Below the pieces are notes generated by a model, which worked only from the letters and a program-made list of their open reading frames with translations, was not told where the DNA came from and did not search any database. This document shows, piece by piece, positions 19,213 through 27,555 of a DNA stretch of 64,000 nt (the stretch's first letter is position 1; each line of letters opens with the position of its first letter). Origin of the DNA: an uncultured Collinsella sp. (lineage in GTDB: Bacteria; Actinomycetota; Coriobacteriia; Coriobacteriales; Coriobacteriaceae). The DNA lies in assembly GCA_900549715.1 (NCBI GenBank), contig URPK01000002.1:1-64000 (forward strand), given 5' to 3'. A program made the translations under genes and the position numbers.

Positions 19213-20457
19213 TTACTCGTAATCTTGGTAAATCTCACGCGGAGCAAGCTCCGAATGTTTGCGTTTTAAGGTCTTAGGGGCCTTATACGTGTTGCTCTCG
19301 AAGTCGATGTACTCGGTCTGCTTGAGCAGGCGCTCGATCATCTCCTCATGATCGAACAACTCCCAGGCCTCATGCACGGCATCGAGTTTAGCGTGCGTCT
19401 CGGGTCGGCGCGGCATAAACAGCGTGCAGCAGTCGGGAGCGGCCTCAGTCGAGATATCGAACGTACCGATCTCCTCAGCACGCGCGATGATCTCCTGCTT
19501 GTCCGAACCGATGAGAGGACGGAACACGGGGATCTTCACGGCCTCGTTGACGGCCATGATGTTCTCAAGCGTTTGGGAGGCAACCTGCCCAAGCGATTCG
19601 CCCGTAACGATGGCCTTGGCGCCCTCGATGTGCGCAATGCGCTCGGCAACCGAATACATAATGCGACGATACATGATCACACGCAGGTTGCTGGGGCAGG
19701 TGACCGAAATCTCACGCTGGCAGTCGCCAAACGGCACCACGTACAGGCGGCCGATCTGGACACCCGGCTCAAGCGCACGGATGATATCCTGCACCAAATA
19801 CTCACTCGTATCGGGCGTCTGCGGACGACCGGAGAAATGTACCGGCACGCAAACCGCGCCGCGGCGCGCGAGCATCCAGGTCGCCACCGGAGAATCGATA
19901 CCCGAGGACAGCAGCGTCACGACCTTGCCGGCAGAACCCACCGGCAGACCGCCCACGCCGCGCTCGGAGCGTGCGTACACGTAAACGCTACCCTGGACCA
20001 CCAGTACGTGCACCATTGCATCGGGGTCGTGCATTTGAACCTTTTTATCGGGGAAGGCCTCACACAGTACCTCGCCCACCTGACGATTGATATCGATCGA
20101 GGTGAGCTCATAGTCAGTATTGGAGCGCTTGGCGTGCACCTTAAACGAATCGAAGGAACCAAACTCGCGCAGCGCCTTCACGGCGGCGGCGCAGTACTCC
20201 TGCGGGTCGCGGTTGGTGTGATACGCCAAAGACACACGGGCAACGCCGGGAACGGTGCGAATGACACGCGCCGCCTCGTCGGCCTGATGTTCGTTAAAGG
20301 TCACGAGGATATAACCGGAAATTCGAGACACGGCGTTCACGGAAAAGGCGGCCAAGGCCGCCTTGATGTTATCCATGAGGATATGCTCAAAATGTGCGCG
20401 GTTCTTGCCCTTCAGTCCAACCTCGTGATAGTGGACCAGGCAGACGCGAGCCGCCAT
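19213..20457 (-). CDS. thiI: tRNA 4-thiouridylation / thiazole sulfurtransferase ThiI
   Basis: Enzyme that adenylates U8 of tRNA and exchanges it for s4U, also used in some organisms for thiamine thiazole sulfur transfer. The 414 residues carry an N-terminal ferredoxin-like and THUMP region, the PP-loop LLSSGIDSPVA (SGGxDS with Ser in place of the first Gly) and the catalytic-Cys region. There is no C-terminal rhodanese domain, so sulfur must come from another donor. Its ATG directly abuts the rpoZ stop codon (TAAATG). Confidence 0.93.
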   Translation of the reverse strand: MAARVCLVHYHEVGLKGKNRAHFEHILMDNIKAALAAFSVNAVSRISGYILVTFNEHQADEAARVIRTVPGVARVSLAYHTNRDPQEYCAAAVKALREFGSFDSFKVHAKRSNTDYELTSIDINRQVGEVLCEAFPDKKVQMHDPDAMVHVLVVQGSVYVYARSERGVGGLPVGSAGKVVTLLSSGIDSPVATWMLARRGAVCVPVHFSGRPQTPDTSEYLVQDIIRALEPGVQIGRLYVVPFGDCQREISVTCPSNLRVIMYRRIMYSVAERIAHIEGAKAIVTGESLGQVASQTLENIMAVNEAVKIPVFRPLIGSDKQEIIARAEEIGTFDISTEAAPDCCTLFMPRRPETHAKLDAVHEAWELFDHEEMIERLLKQTEYIDFESNTYKAPKTLKRKHSELAPREIYQDYE

Positions 20458-20739
20458 TTAGGCTTCAGCAACCTTGTGGCCGAGCGCCTTCTCGTAACGG
20501 GCCTCGTCGTAAGAGATGTCACCGTCGACAATCTCGTCCATAGCCATCGAGATGGTATCGGCACCGGAAAGCCCGATGGTGATGTCATCGACATCCTGGA
20601 CGGCAAGCACGCGGTTGTGCTGGCCACGCAGCATGCTATTGATGTCGCAGGCGCGCTTAGAGGCAAGCGAAGCGAGCAGGAAGCGGTTGTGATCGGTCTT
20701 CTCCAGAAGATCGTCAATGCAAGGCTTTACAACGGACAC
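20458..20739 (-). CDS. rpoZ: DNA-directed RNA polymerase subunit omega
   Basis: Small RNA polymerase subunit that helps fold beta'. The 93 residues include the omega signature around NRFLLASLASKRACDINSML and the acidic VQDVDDITIGLSGAD segment. The start is GTG at 20739. It lies five bases after gmk and immediately before thiI, within the mihF-gmk-rpoZ cluster typical of Actinobacteria. Confidence 0.92.
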   Translation of the reverse strand: MSVVKPCIDDLLEKTDHNRFLLASLASKRACDINSMLRGQHNRVLAVQDVDDITIGLSGADTISMAMDEIVDGDISYDEARYEKALGHKVAEA

Positions 20740-20744
20740 GGACC

Positions 20745-21314
20745 TCAGATCCTTTCATGCATATCGAGAACGCGAACGAGCTCATCGGTCGCGCGGTCGA
20801 GATCGTCATTCACCACGACGTCGTCGTAGCGGTCGGCAAGGGCAAGCTCATCGGCGGCGTTTGCCATACGCAGCTCAATCGTCTCGGGCGCCTCGGTACC
20901 GCGACCGACCAGACGCTCGCGGAGCACCTCAAGCGAAGGCGGCTTGATAAAGATCAGCACGGCCTCGGGGAAACGCTCCTTCACCTGCAGGGCGCCCTGG
21001 ACATCGATCTCCAAAATCAGAGACGAGCCCGAGGCGAGCTTGGATGTGACCTCGCTCACCAACGTGCCGTAGCAGTTACCGTGGACCTCGGCCCACTCAA
21101 CAAACTCACCGTTTGCCACGCGGCGGTCGAACTCCTCGCGCGTCAGAAAAAAGTAGTTGACGCCGTCGACCTCACCTTTGCGTGGTGCTCGCGTGGTAGC
21201 CGAAACCGTCAGACCCAGGTTCGAGCGGCGCTCGCGCACACGAGTGACGAGCGTACCCTTGCCTGCGCCTGACGGTCCAGAAATCACAAAGAGCTTGGAA
21301 TCCTGAGCGCTCAC
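20745..21314 (-). CDS. gmk: Guanylate kinase
   Basis: Phosphorylates GMP to GDP with ATP, an essential step in guanine nucleotide supply. P-loop GPSGAGKG (13-20), GMP-binding SATTRAPRKGEVDGVNYFF and lid segment RLVGRGTEAPETIELRM are clear; 189 residues is the normal length. The GTG start at 21314 directly abuts the stop codon of mihF (TAAGTG), implying coupled translation. Confidence 0.96.
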   Translation of the reverse strand: MSAQDSKLFVISGPSGAGKGTLVTRVRERRSNLGLTVSATTRAPRKGEVDGVNYFFLTREEFDRRVANGEFVEWAEVHGNCYGTLVSEVTSKLASGSSLILEIDVQGALQVKERFPEAVLIFIKPPSLEVLRERLVGRGTEAPETIELRMANAADELALADRYDDVVVNDDLDRATDELVRVLDMHERI

Positions 21315-21623
21315 TTATTTGGTCAGCTGCTCGAGGAGCTGCTCGCGCTGACGGACGCCGAGGCCCTGGACGCGACGAGTAGCGGAGATACCGAGCTCCT
21401 CCATGATCTTGGCGGCCTTGGCCTTGCCATAACCGGGGAGAGACTCGATGAGGGTGGAAACCTTCATGCGGGAAGCGATGGGGTCATCGGAGTTGAGCAC
21501 GGACTCGAGGGACTTCTCGCCCTTCTTGATCTGCTCGCGAAGCTCAGCGCGGGCGTGACGTGCGGCGGCAGCCTTCTCAAGAGCCTGCTTGCGCTGCTCG
21601 TCGGTAAGCTGAGGGAGTGCCAT
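21315..21623 (-). CDS. mihF: Actinobacterial integration host factor (mIHF)
   Basis: Small basic DNA-binding nucleoid protein of the mIHF family, unrelated in sequence to E. coli IHF. The 102 residues start MALPQLTDEQRKQALEKAAA, with a basic amphipathic helix, then a helix-two-turn-helix core LPGYGKAKAAKIMEELGISA that binds DNA, and a terminal RRVQGLGVRQREQLL helix. Start ATG at 21623 after GGAGG. The gene is the first of mihF-gmk-rpoZ-thiI, the usual actinobacterial arrangement, and is one of the better lineage markers in the window. Confidence 0.93.
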   Translation of the reverse strand: MALPQLTDEQRKQALEKAAAARHARAELREQIKKGEKSLESVLNSDDPIASRMKVSTLIESLPGYGKAKAAKIMEELGISATRRVQGLGVRQREQLLEQLTK

Positions 21624-21665
21624 TCGTACCTCCAAATAGTTGGGTTATATCTGATTCAATAATTG

Positions 21666-21695
21666 GCATTTTAGCACGTAAAACGTACAAAATGC
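21666..21695 (-). promoter_or_regulatory. Dyad-symmetric element over the mihF promoter
   Basis: Arms GCATTTT (21666-21672) and AAAATGC (21689-21695) with an inner ACGT/ACGT pair (21676-21679 and 21683-21686). On the minus strand the same region has the extended -10 TGCTAAAAT (TAAAAT at 21668-21673), 45 bases before the mihF ATG. A protein bound to this dyad would cover the promoter; autoregulation by mIHF is possible but not shown. Confidence 0.45.
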
Positions 21696-21740
21696 GTAAT
21701 CGCGGCTCCATAGGTTAGACGATACCCGCAAAAAGTGCAA

Positions 21741-21823
21741 TATACTGCGCCCAAAGTTAAGCCCCTGACCTGCGATTCCACACAAAGGATGGGAAAGTTT
21801 ACGCAGGCACAGGGGCTATTTTG
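21741..21823 (+). ncRNA. Possible small structured RNA or large-loop terminator between mihF and pyrF
   Basis: Arms AGCCCCTG (21760-21767) / CAGGGGCT (21810-21817), continued by CCTGCG (21769-21774) / CGCAGG (21802-21807) and TTCC (21776-21779) / GGAA (21792-21795). On the plus strand it is preceded by TATACT (21741-21746) and followed by ATTTTGTG, as expected of a short transcript of about 70 bases. No good -35 was found. On the minus strand it could be a pyr operon terminator instead, although the T-tract is poor. Nothing matches a known RNA family by eye. Confidence 0.3.
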
Positions 21824-21862
21824 TGCTAATGAGACCCAAAAGTGGTGACTTAGGGGAATCTT

Positions 21863-22579
21863 TTACGCGACGTTTTCGACCAGCTCGGCGACGATGGCGT
21901 CAAAGGCGGCAACCGGATCGTCGGCACCGGTGATGGGACGGCCCACCACAATGTGGCTTGCGCCACGCTCGATAGCCTGGGAAGGCGTCGCCACGCGGGA
22001 CTGGTCACCAAGGGCGGCACCCACCGGACGCACACCCGGAGTCACGATCAGGGCATCAGGACCCAGCAGCTCACGCATGTCGTGAGCCTCCATCGGCGAG
22101 CACACGATGCCGTCGATGCCGTTGGTCTGGGCAAGCTTTGCCAGACGGGCGGCTTCCTCGGCAACGGGCGACTCGACGCCGATCTCGGCCAGCGCATCCT
22201 GATTCATGCTCGTGAGCACGGTGATGGCGACGAGTTTGGCGCGGTCCTCACGCGCCTCCTCGGCACCCTCGCGGCAGGCAGCGAGCATAGCACCCGAGCC
22301 CAGGCCGTGGACCGAAAGCAGGTCGGCACCGGCAAGCGAGGCCGAGCGGGCAGCGCCGCGCACCTGATGCGGAATGTCATGGAACTTAAGGTCGAGGAAG
22401 ACCTTAAAGCCAAGGTCCTTAAAGGTCTTGACGATCTGGGGACCCTCAGCGTAATAGAGCGTCATGCCGACCTTGAGCCAGGCGGCATGGCCCGAAAGCT
22501 CGTGGGCGAGCTCGAGCGCACGCTTACGGTCGCAGTCGAGGGCGACGATAACACGGTCGCGGGCATCGGTCTCTAGCAT
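21863..22579 (-). CDS. pyrF: Orotidine 5'-phosphate decarboxylase
   Basis: Last step of UMP synthesis, OMP to UMP. The 238 residues hold the catalytic FLDLKFHDIPHQV block (Asp-x-Lys-x-x-Asp) and the phosphate-binding TPGVRP and HIVVGRPITGADDP segments, as in the group 1 enzymes. Start ATG at 22579 overlaps pyrD by seven bases. It is the last gene of the pyr operon. Confidence 0.96.
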   Translation of the reverse strand: MLETDARDRVIVALDCDRKRALELAHELSGHAAWLKVGMTLYYAEGPQIVKTFKDLGFKVFLDLKFHDIPHQVRGAARSASLAGADLLSVHGLGSGAMLAACREGAEEAREDRAKLVAITVLTSMNQDALAEIGVESPVAEEAARLAKLAQTNGIDGIVCSPMEAHDMRELLGPDALIVTPGVRPVGAALGDQSRVATPSQAIERGASHIVVGRPITGADDPVAAFDAIVAELVENVA

Positions 22580-23496
22580 TCGAAAGCACCCACCAGCTCG
22601 TTGATGTCCTTTACGCCCTGGGACTCGGCCCAGGCCTCGAGCTCATGCGCGATCTTAAGCGAAGCACACGGATCGACGAAGTTGGCCATGCCGACCGACA
22701 CGCAGGTGGCGCCGGCCAGGATAAACTCAGCCGCATCCTCGCCGGTCATGACACCGCCGACACCGTTGATGGGGATATCGACGGCCTGAGCGACCTCCCA
22801 GACCATGCGAACGGCGATGTGGTGGCACAGCGGGCCCGAAAGGCCGCCCTTGGGCTTGGCAACACGGGACTTGCGGGTGTGCACGTCAATGGCCATGCCC
22901 TGGATGGAATTGATGACCGAAAGGCCGTCGGCGCCGGCGGCCTCGAGAGCCTTGGCAATCTCGGCGACATTAACCGGAGCCATCTTTACGAACAGCGGCT
23001 TATCGGTCACCTTGCGGCAGGCAGCCATAACGGAAGAGGCGCCCTCGGGCGTGGAGCCCATGGCGGCACCGCCGGCGGCGATATTAGGGCAGCTCACGTT
23101 GATCTCGTACCCGGCAGCCCAGGGGCACAGCTCGACATACATCTCGAGCGCGCGGACAAACTCGTCAACGGAGTGGCCGGCAACCTGACAGATGACCTGG
23201 CAGCCGTCCTTGGACAGCTGTTCGAGCCACGGGCCGGACTCACGGGCAAAGGCAGCCACGCCGGGGTTCTGAAGACCCACGGAGTTGATCATACCGCCGG
23301 GAATTTCGGCCATGCGGGGCGCGGGATTGCCGGGCCAGGGCTCGGCAGCGCAACCCTTGGTAGTGATGGCGCCCAGCTGGGAAACATCAAAGAAGTTCTG
23401 GAACTGCCAACCGTAGCCAAAGGTACCGGCTGCGGTGTTAATGGGGTTCTGCATCTTGACGCCGCCGAAATCGACGGCCATGTTCACGGTACCCAC
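22573..23496 (-). CDS. pyrD: Dihydroorotate dehydrogenase, class 1B catalytic subunit
   Basis: Oxidises dihydroorotate to orotate; the class 1B enzyme uses FMN here and passes electrons through PyrK to NAD+. The 307 residues contain NPINTAAGTFGYGWQF, the INVSCPN loop holding the conserved cysteine, and the FMN-binding PINGVGGVMTGEDAAEFILA. The start is GTG at 23496, where TAGTG overlaps the pyrK stop codon; the frame continues to 23544 but lies inside pyrK. Coupling to pyrK fits the class 1B complex. Confidence 0.94.
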   Translation of the reverse strand: MGTVNMAVDFGGVKMQNPINTAAGTFGYGWQFQNFFDVSQLGAITTKGCAAEPWPGNPAPRMAEIPGGMINSVGLQNPGVAAFARESGPWLEQLSKDGCQVICQVAGHSVDEFVRALEMYVELCPWAAGYEINVSCPNIAAGGAAMGSTPEGASSVMAACRKVTDKPLFVKMAPVNVAEIAKALEAAGADGLSVINSIQGMAIDVHTRKSRVAKPKGGLSGPLCHHIAVRMVWEVAQAVDIPINGVGGVMTGEDAAEFILAGATCVSVGMANFVDPCASLKIAHELEAWAESQGVKDINELVGAFEC

Positions 23497-24287
23497 TAGA
23501 AGACCACCACCTTGGAAGCATCGAACACGGGGCCGCACATACAAGCACCCTTCATACCGTCAACCGTCTCGACATTGCAGGTGTTGCAGGCGCCAAAGCC
23601 ACAGCTCATCATGCGCTCGAGCGACACCTCGCAGTACACACCGGCCTCGGCGGCAGCGGCGGCGACCTTCTTCATCATGACGGCGGGGCCGCAGCTGGCG
23701 ACGTAGTCGTAGCCGCCCTCTCCAAGCAGCTCGGCTGCCGGATCGGTGCAAAAACCGTGCGTGCCGAGCGAACCGTCGTCGGTGCACACGTTAACCGTGG
23801 CGCCCAGCGCACGGAACTCATCGACACCCACGACTTTGGAAGCGGTGCCAAAGCCCAGGCACACGTCCACATCAACACCCTGCTCGGCAAGCATGCCGGC
23901 AAGACACAGCACAGGCGGAACGCCGATGCCACCGGCGACGAGCAGTGCCTTCCTGGTGCCCTCGGGTACCATCCAGCCACGGCCACCGGGGCCCAACAGG
24001 TTAGAGGTGGAGCCAGGGCCCATCTGGGACAAACGGCGGGTATCGTCGCCCACGACGGCGTACCACAGCTCGACGGTGCCGGCCTCGGCGTCGGCGCGAT
24101 AGAAGCTCAGGGGCACGCGAAGCAGCGAGGAGGCATCGCCGGGCACGGCAATGTTCACAAACTGACCGGGCTTGAGCGCACTTGCAAGCTTGGGGGCCGA
24201 GATGACGAGCGAGAAGATGCCGTCGGCGATCTCCCGGTTCGAGACGACCTCGAAGTCGTGCATGCGTGCAGTGGAAGGTGTGGGCAT
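23496..24287 (-). CDS. pyrK: Dihydroorotate dehydrogenase B electron-transfer subunit (FAD, 2Fe-2S)
   Basis: Partner of PyrD-B that carries electrons from FMN via a 2Fe-2S cluster and FAD to NAD+. A ferredoxin-reductase-like FAD domain with LRVPLSFYRAD is followed by an NAD-binding part (LLVAGGIGVPPVLCLAGML) and the C-terminal cluster ligands CGFGACNTCNV ... CMCGPVF. The 263-residue length is normal. Start ATG at 24287 has GGAG seven bases upstream. Together with PyrD this makes an NAD-linked anaerobe-type enzyme rather than a quinone-linked one. Confidence 0.95.
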   Translation of the reverse strand: MPTPSTARMHDFEVVSNREIADGIFSLVISAPKLASALKPGQFVNIAVPGDASSLLRVPLSFYRADAEAGTVELWYAVVGDDTRRLSQMGPGSTSNLLGPGGRGWMVPEGTRKALLVAGGIGVPPVLCLAGMLAEQGVDVDVCLGFGTASKVVGVDEFRALGATVNVCTDDGSLGTHGFCTDPAAELLGEGGYDYVASCGPAVMMKKVAAAAAEAGVYCEVSLERMMSCGFGACNTCNVETVDGMKGACMCGPVFDASKVVVF

Positions 24288-24334
24288 AGACGCTCCAATC
24301 CCCCATGCGGTTGCATGGTCTAAACGAACAGAAA

Positions 24335-24359
24335 GCGCGGCACCGCAAGGGCGCCGCGC
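24335..24359 (-). terminator. Hairpin between pyrC and pyrK
   Basis: Stem GCGCGGC (24335-24341) / GCCGCGC (24353-24359), on the minus strand followed by TTTCTGTT. It may be a partial terminator or an mRNA-stability hairpin within the pyr operon. Confidence 0.45.
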
Positions 24360-24379
24360 ACAAAAGCGATAAGGCTATG

Positions 24380-25669
24380 CTAGCAGATGCAGCCGTCGGC
24401 GAGCGTCTGCTTGCCACCGACAAATACATCGGTGGCACGACCGGTGAGCGTGCGGCCGGCAAAACCGGAGTTCTCGGCGCGCGACTCGTAACCGTCCTCG
24501 CCAACCGTCCAGGTTGCGGAGGGGTCGAACACGGTCAGGTCGGCGACAGAGCCCGCCTTGACCTGAACCTGATCGAGGCCCAGAATCTCACGCGGCTTGA
24601 TGGCCATGAGCTCGACCATGCGGCTCACGCTCATCTTGCCCGTGTTGACCAGCTCAGTGAGCACGAGCGACAGCGAAGTCTCGAGGCCAATCATTCCAAA
24701 GGGCGCGAGCTCGAACTCGCGGGCCTTCTCCCACGGGGTGTGGGGAGCGTGGTCGGTAACGATAGCGTCGACGGTACCGTCGATGACACCCTGACGGATG
24801 GCCTCGGCATCCTCGTCGGTGCGCAGCGGCGGATTGACCTTGAGCGAGGTGTTGTAGGTCTCGTCCAGGTCGTTCTCGGTCAGGAACATGTGGTGCGGGG
24901 TGGCCTCGCAGGTCACCTGGACACCGGCAGCCTTACCGGCACGCACGAGCTCCAGGCCATGAGCGGTGGAGATGTGCTGGATGTGCAGCTTGGCACCGGT
25001 CAGCTTGGCAATCTCGATGTCGCGGGCAATCTGAAGCTCCTCGCCGGCGGCCGGCCAACCCTCGAGGGCCAGACGGGTCGAGACCTTGCCCTCGTTGATC
25101 TGGCCGTGGCCGACCAGATCCTCGTCCTGGCAGTGGCTCATAAAGACCTTGCCGAACATCTTGCCGTAGTCCATGCAGCGACGGAGCATGCCCGCACCCT
25201 GCACGCCGCGACCGTCATCGGTGAAGGCGACGGCGCCGTGGGTGACCATATCGCCCATCTCGGACATAGCCTCGCCCTTAAGGCCGCGAGTCATAGCACC
25301 AGAAGGATAGACGCGGCAGTGGCCGACCTCGGCAGCGCGGGACTTGACGAACTCAACGACGGTTCCGTTATCGGTAACGGGGTCGGTGTTGGGCATGGCG
25401 CACACGCCGGTGAAGCCGCCCTTGGCAGCAGCGCGGGTGCCGCTCTCGATGTCCTCTTTGACCTCGTAGCCAGGCTCGCGAAGGTGAACGTGCATATCCA
25501 CCAGGCCGGGGACGAGGTACTTGCCGGAAAGGTCGCGGACCTCGGCTCCCTCGACGGCGAGATTCTCGCCGACCTCGGCGATCTTATCGCCGTCAATCAG
25601 GACGTCAACGACACCGTCAAGCTCGACGGACGGGTCGACGACGTGGGCATTCTTAAGAAGCAAGGCCAT
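24380..25669 (-). CDS. pyrC: Dihydroorotase
   Basis: Zinc amidohydrolase that cyclises carbamoyl-aspartate to dihydroorotate. The 429 residues have the metal site DMHVHLREPG, a conserved second metal-histidine region FMSHCQDEDLVG and HIQHISTAHGLELVR, and the catalytic Asp in IVTDHAPHTPWEK. Start ATG at 25669 (MALLLKNAHVV) follows GGAGG. The first 17 bases overlap the pyrB end. This is the type I (long) dihydroorotase of Gram-positive pyr operons. Confidence 0.96.
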   Translation of the reverse strand: MALLLKNAHVVDPSVELDGVVDVLIDGDKIAEVGENLAVEGAEVRDLSGKYLVPGLVDMHVHLREPGYEVKEDIESGTRAAAKGGFTGVCAMPNTDPVTDNGTVVEFVKSRAAEVGHCRVYPSGAMTRGLKGEAMSEMGDMVTHGAVAFTDDGRGVQGAGMLRRCMDYGKMFGKVFMSHCQDEDLVGHGQINEGKVSTRLALEGWPAAGEELQIARDIEIAKLTGAKLHIQHISTAHGLELVRAGKAAGVQVTCEATPHHMFLTENDLDETYNTSLKVNPPLRTDEDAEAIRQGVIDGTVDAIVTDHAPHTPWEKAREFELAPFGMIGLETSLSLVLTELVNTGKMSVSRMVELMAIKPREILGLDQVQVKAGSVADLTVFDPSATWTVGEDGYESRAENSGFAGRTLTGRATDVFVGGKQTLADGCIC

Positions 25670-26597
25670 TATCGGCACCTCCAAGCAGCAGATACAGGAT
25701 AGCCATACGCACGCAGATACCGGCGTAGACCTGCTCCAGGATGACGGAGCGTTGCGGGTGGTCGGCCATATAGGAGTCGAACTCGACGCCGCGGTTGATG
25801 GGGCCCGGGTGACAGATGATCGCGTCGGGCTTCATGAGCTTCTCGCGGTCCTTGGTCAGACCGAAGAGCTTGTGGTACTCGCGAATGGTCGGGAACGGGG
25901 CACCCTCGAGGCGCTCCTGCTGCACGCGCAGCATATAGACGACGTCCAGCTCGGGCAGGACGGAATCGAGGTCGCTCGTCACGTGGTCGCAGCCCAGAAC
26001 CTCGGGCGCCGGCGGCAGCAGCGTGCCGGGGGCGACGGCGTAGGTCTCGCAGCCCATAATCTTAAGGGCAGGGATCAGCGAGCCGCAGACGCGGGAGTGC
26101 GCGATATCGCCGACGACGGCGACCTTCAGACCGTGGAAGTCACCCTTGTGCTCCCAGATGGTGTACAGGTCGAGCAGGGCCTGCGTGGGATGGTTGTGCT
26201 TGCCGTCGCCGGCGCAGATAACGCTCGCGGGCGAGTTCTGCGTGACGATGTAGGGAGCACCGGCGTGCTTATCGCGCACGACGATGCAGTCGATCTTGTA
26301 GGCGTTGAGGGTCTCGACGGTGTCGACGAGGCTCTCACCCTTGACCGTGGAGGTCGAGGAGCCGCCAAAGTTGAGGCTGTCGGCCGAAAGACGCTTCTCG
26401 GCGAGTTCGAAGGAGCTGCGGGTGCGCGTCGAGGGCTCGTTGAACATGTTGACGATGGTCTTGCCCTTGAGCGTGGGGACCTTCTTGATCGCACGCTCGT
26501 TGACCTCGGAGAACGCCTTGGCGGTCTCGAGGATGAGCTTGATGTCCTCTTCGGAGTACTCGGTAATGTCGATCAGGTGCTTATGGTTGAACGCCAC
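25653..26597 (-). CDS. pyrB: Aspartate carbamoyltransferase catalytic subunit
   Basis: Condenses carbamoyl phosphate with aspartate. The carbamoyl-phosphate site NMFNEPSTRTRSSFELA and the aspartate-site segments HNHPTQALLDLYT and VYMLRVQQER are clear; 314 residues. I use the GTG at 26597, eleven bases after GGGAGG. A GTG at 26609 also exists but would overlap the ribosome site itself. The pyrR stop codon lies in the same few bases, so the pair is coupled. No regulatory subunit pyrI is present, as usual in Gram-positive bacteria. Confidence 0.94.
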   Translation of the reverse strand: MAFNHKHLIDITEYSEEDIKLILETAKAFSEVNERAIKKVPTLKGKTIVNMFNEPSTRTRSSFELAEKRLSADSLNFGGSSTSTVKGESLVDTVETLNAYKIDCIVVRDKHAGAPYIVTQNSPASVICAGDGKHNHPTQALLDLYTIWEHKGDFHGLKVAVVGDIAHSRVCGSLIPALKIMGCETYAVAPGTLLPPAPEVLGCDHVTSDLDSVLPELDVVYMLRVQQERLEGAPFPTIREYHKLFGLTKDREKLMKPDAIICHPGPINRGVEFDSYMADHPQRSVILEQVYAGICVRMAILYLLLGGADNGLAS

Positions 26598-26601
26598 GGT
26601 A

Positions 26602-27186
26602 CTACTCACCTCCCAGCGGCGCGGAGCCCACGTGGGAACCCGGCGCGACGTCGTTAATCTCGACAGCGGTGCGGCCGTCTACTTCCTTCATATATAGGTG
26701 CACGTTCTCCTCATGCGACGAGGGAACGTTCTTGCCGACAAAGTCCGGCGAGATGGGGAGCTCACGGTGACCGCGGTCAACGAGAACTGCCAGCTCGATG
26801 CGGCTCGGACGGCCCAGGTCCATAACGGCGTCCAGAGCGGCGCGGATAGTACGGCCCGTATACAGGATGTCGTCCACCAGCACGACGCGCTTGCCGTCGA
26901 CGCTGAAGGGAATGTTGGTAGCGTGGATCGCGGGAGCGAAATTGGTCGCATAGTCATCGCGGTAGAAGCTGATGTCCAGGCTGCCGAGCGGAACGTCGAC
27001 GCCCTCGATCTCCTTGATCTCCTCGGCGAGCTTCTTTGCCAGAAGGTCGCCGCGCGTGACGATGCCGACCAGAGCGAGGTCTTCACAGCCCTCGTTGCGC
27101 TCGAGAATCTCGTGCGCGATGCGGGTCATCGCTCGATTGACGGCGGTCTCGTCCATGATGACCGCCTTGGGGGAAGTCGTGCCCAT
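26602..27186 (-). CDS. pyrR: Bifunctional pyr operon RNA-binding regulator / uracil phosphoribosyltransferase
   Basis: UMP-sensing RNA-binding protein that controls the pyr operon, with weak uracil phosphoribosyltransferase activity. The 194 residues carry the PRPP motif VVLVDDILYTGRTIRAAL and the PyrR-typical DISFYRDDYA segment. Start ATG at 27186 follows AAGGAG. It is the first gene of the pyr operon and follows a leader with a candidate terminator, antiterminator and PyrR-binding loop, consistent with self-regulation. Confidence 0.95.
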   Translation of the reverse strand: MGTTSPKAVIMDETAVNRAMTRIAHEILERNEGCEDLALVGIVTRGDLLAKKLAEEIKEIEGVDVPLGSLDISFYRDDYATNFAPAIHATNIPFSVDGKRVVLVDDILYTGRTIRAALDAVMDLGRPSRIELAVLVDRGHRELPISPDFVGKNVPSSHEENVHLYMKEVDGRTAVEINDVAPGSHVGSAPLGGE

Positions 27187-27225
27187 CGATCTCCTTCCTC
27201 ACATGTCTTGACTGCTGACACAGTC

Positions 27226-27266
27226 AAAAAAATAGATGCCCGACCGCTTAAAGCGGACCAGACACC
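27226..27266 (-). terminator. Attenuator terminator in the pyr leader
   Basis: On the minus strand, GGTGTCTGG-T-CCGC pairs with GCGGTCGGGCATC (plus coordinates 27253-27266 and 27235-27247), 13 base pairs with one bulged T and a TTTAA loop, followed by a seven-T tract (27226-27232). It ends 40 bases before pyrR. Confidence 0.8.
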
Positions 27267-27314
27267 CACAGGAAGGGCTGCTCTTTGGCAGCTATGTAAT
27301 TCCATGTGGGTATC
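27261..27314 (-). promoter_or_regulatory. Antiterminator of the pyr leader
   Basis: Minus-strand GATACCCACA (plus 27305-27314) pairs over ten bases with TGTGGGTGTC (plus 27261-27270). The second arm overlaps the 5' arm of the terminator hairpin, so the two structures exclude each other. A small GCTGC/GCAGC stem lies in the loop (plus 27277-27292). Confidence 0.65.
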
Positions 27315-27331
27315 TCGTACCCCTTTAATGG
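27302..27331 (-). promoter_or_regulatory. Candidate PyrR-binding loop (anti-antiterminator)
   Basis: On the minus strand CCAT/ATGG forms a lower stem, TAAAG is an internal purine-rich bulge opposite AC, GGGTA/TACCC is the upper stem and the loop reads CGAGA. This is the layout of PyrR binding loops in Bacillus. It uses part of the antiterminator arm, so PyrR-UMP binding would favour the terminator. Loop match to the known consensus is partial. Confidence 0.5.
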
Positions 27332-27340
27332 TCAAGGGAT

Positions 27341-27346
27341 AGTGTA
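27341..27346 (-). promoter_or_regulatory. -10 element of pyrR promoter
   Basis: Minus-strand TACACT, with an expected start about seven bases on, exactly where the leader hairpins begin. The -35 is not clear. Confidence 0.45.
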
Positions 27347-27555
27347 GCCAACCTCGAGCTTAATTGCGAGCATAAATACAGAACAATCCGTAAACGGGCG
27401 CAGGCGCTCCATAAACCTATATATATTTGTGGGACGAGCTTGAAAACGCACGCACGAGCTGGCATAATCCCCTCTGCTGCACGCAAATCGGATCTACGTC
27501 CAGGGCCGTGGCGTGAGCACTATCGCCAAAAGAGGAATATCTCTGTGTAGATTAC

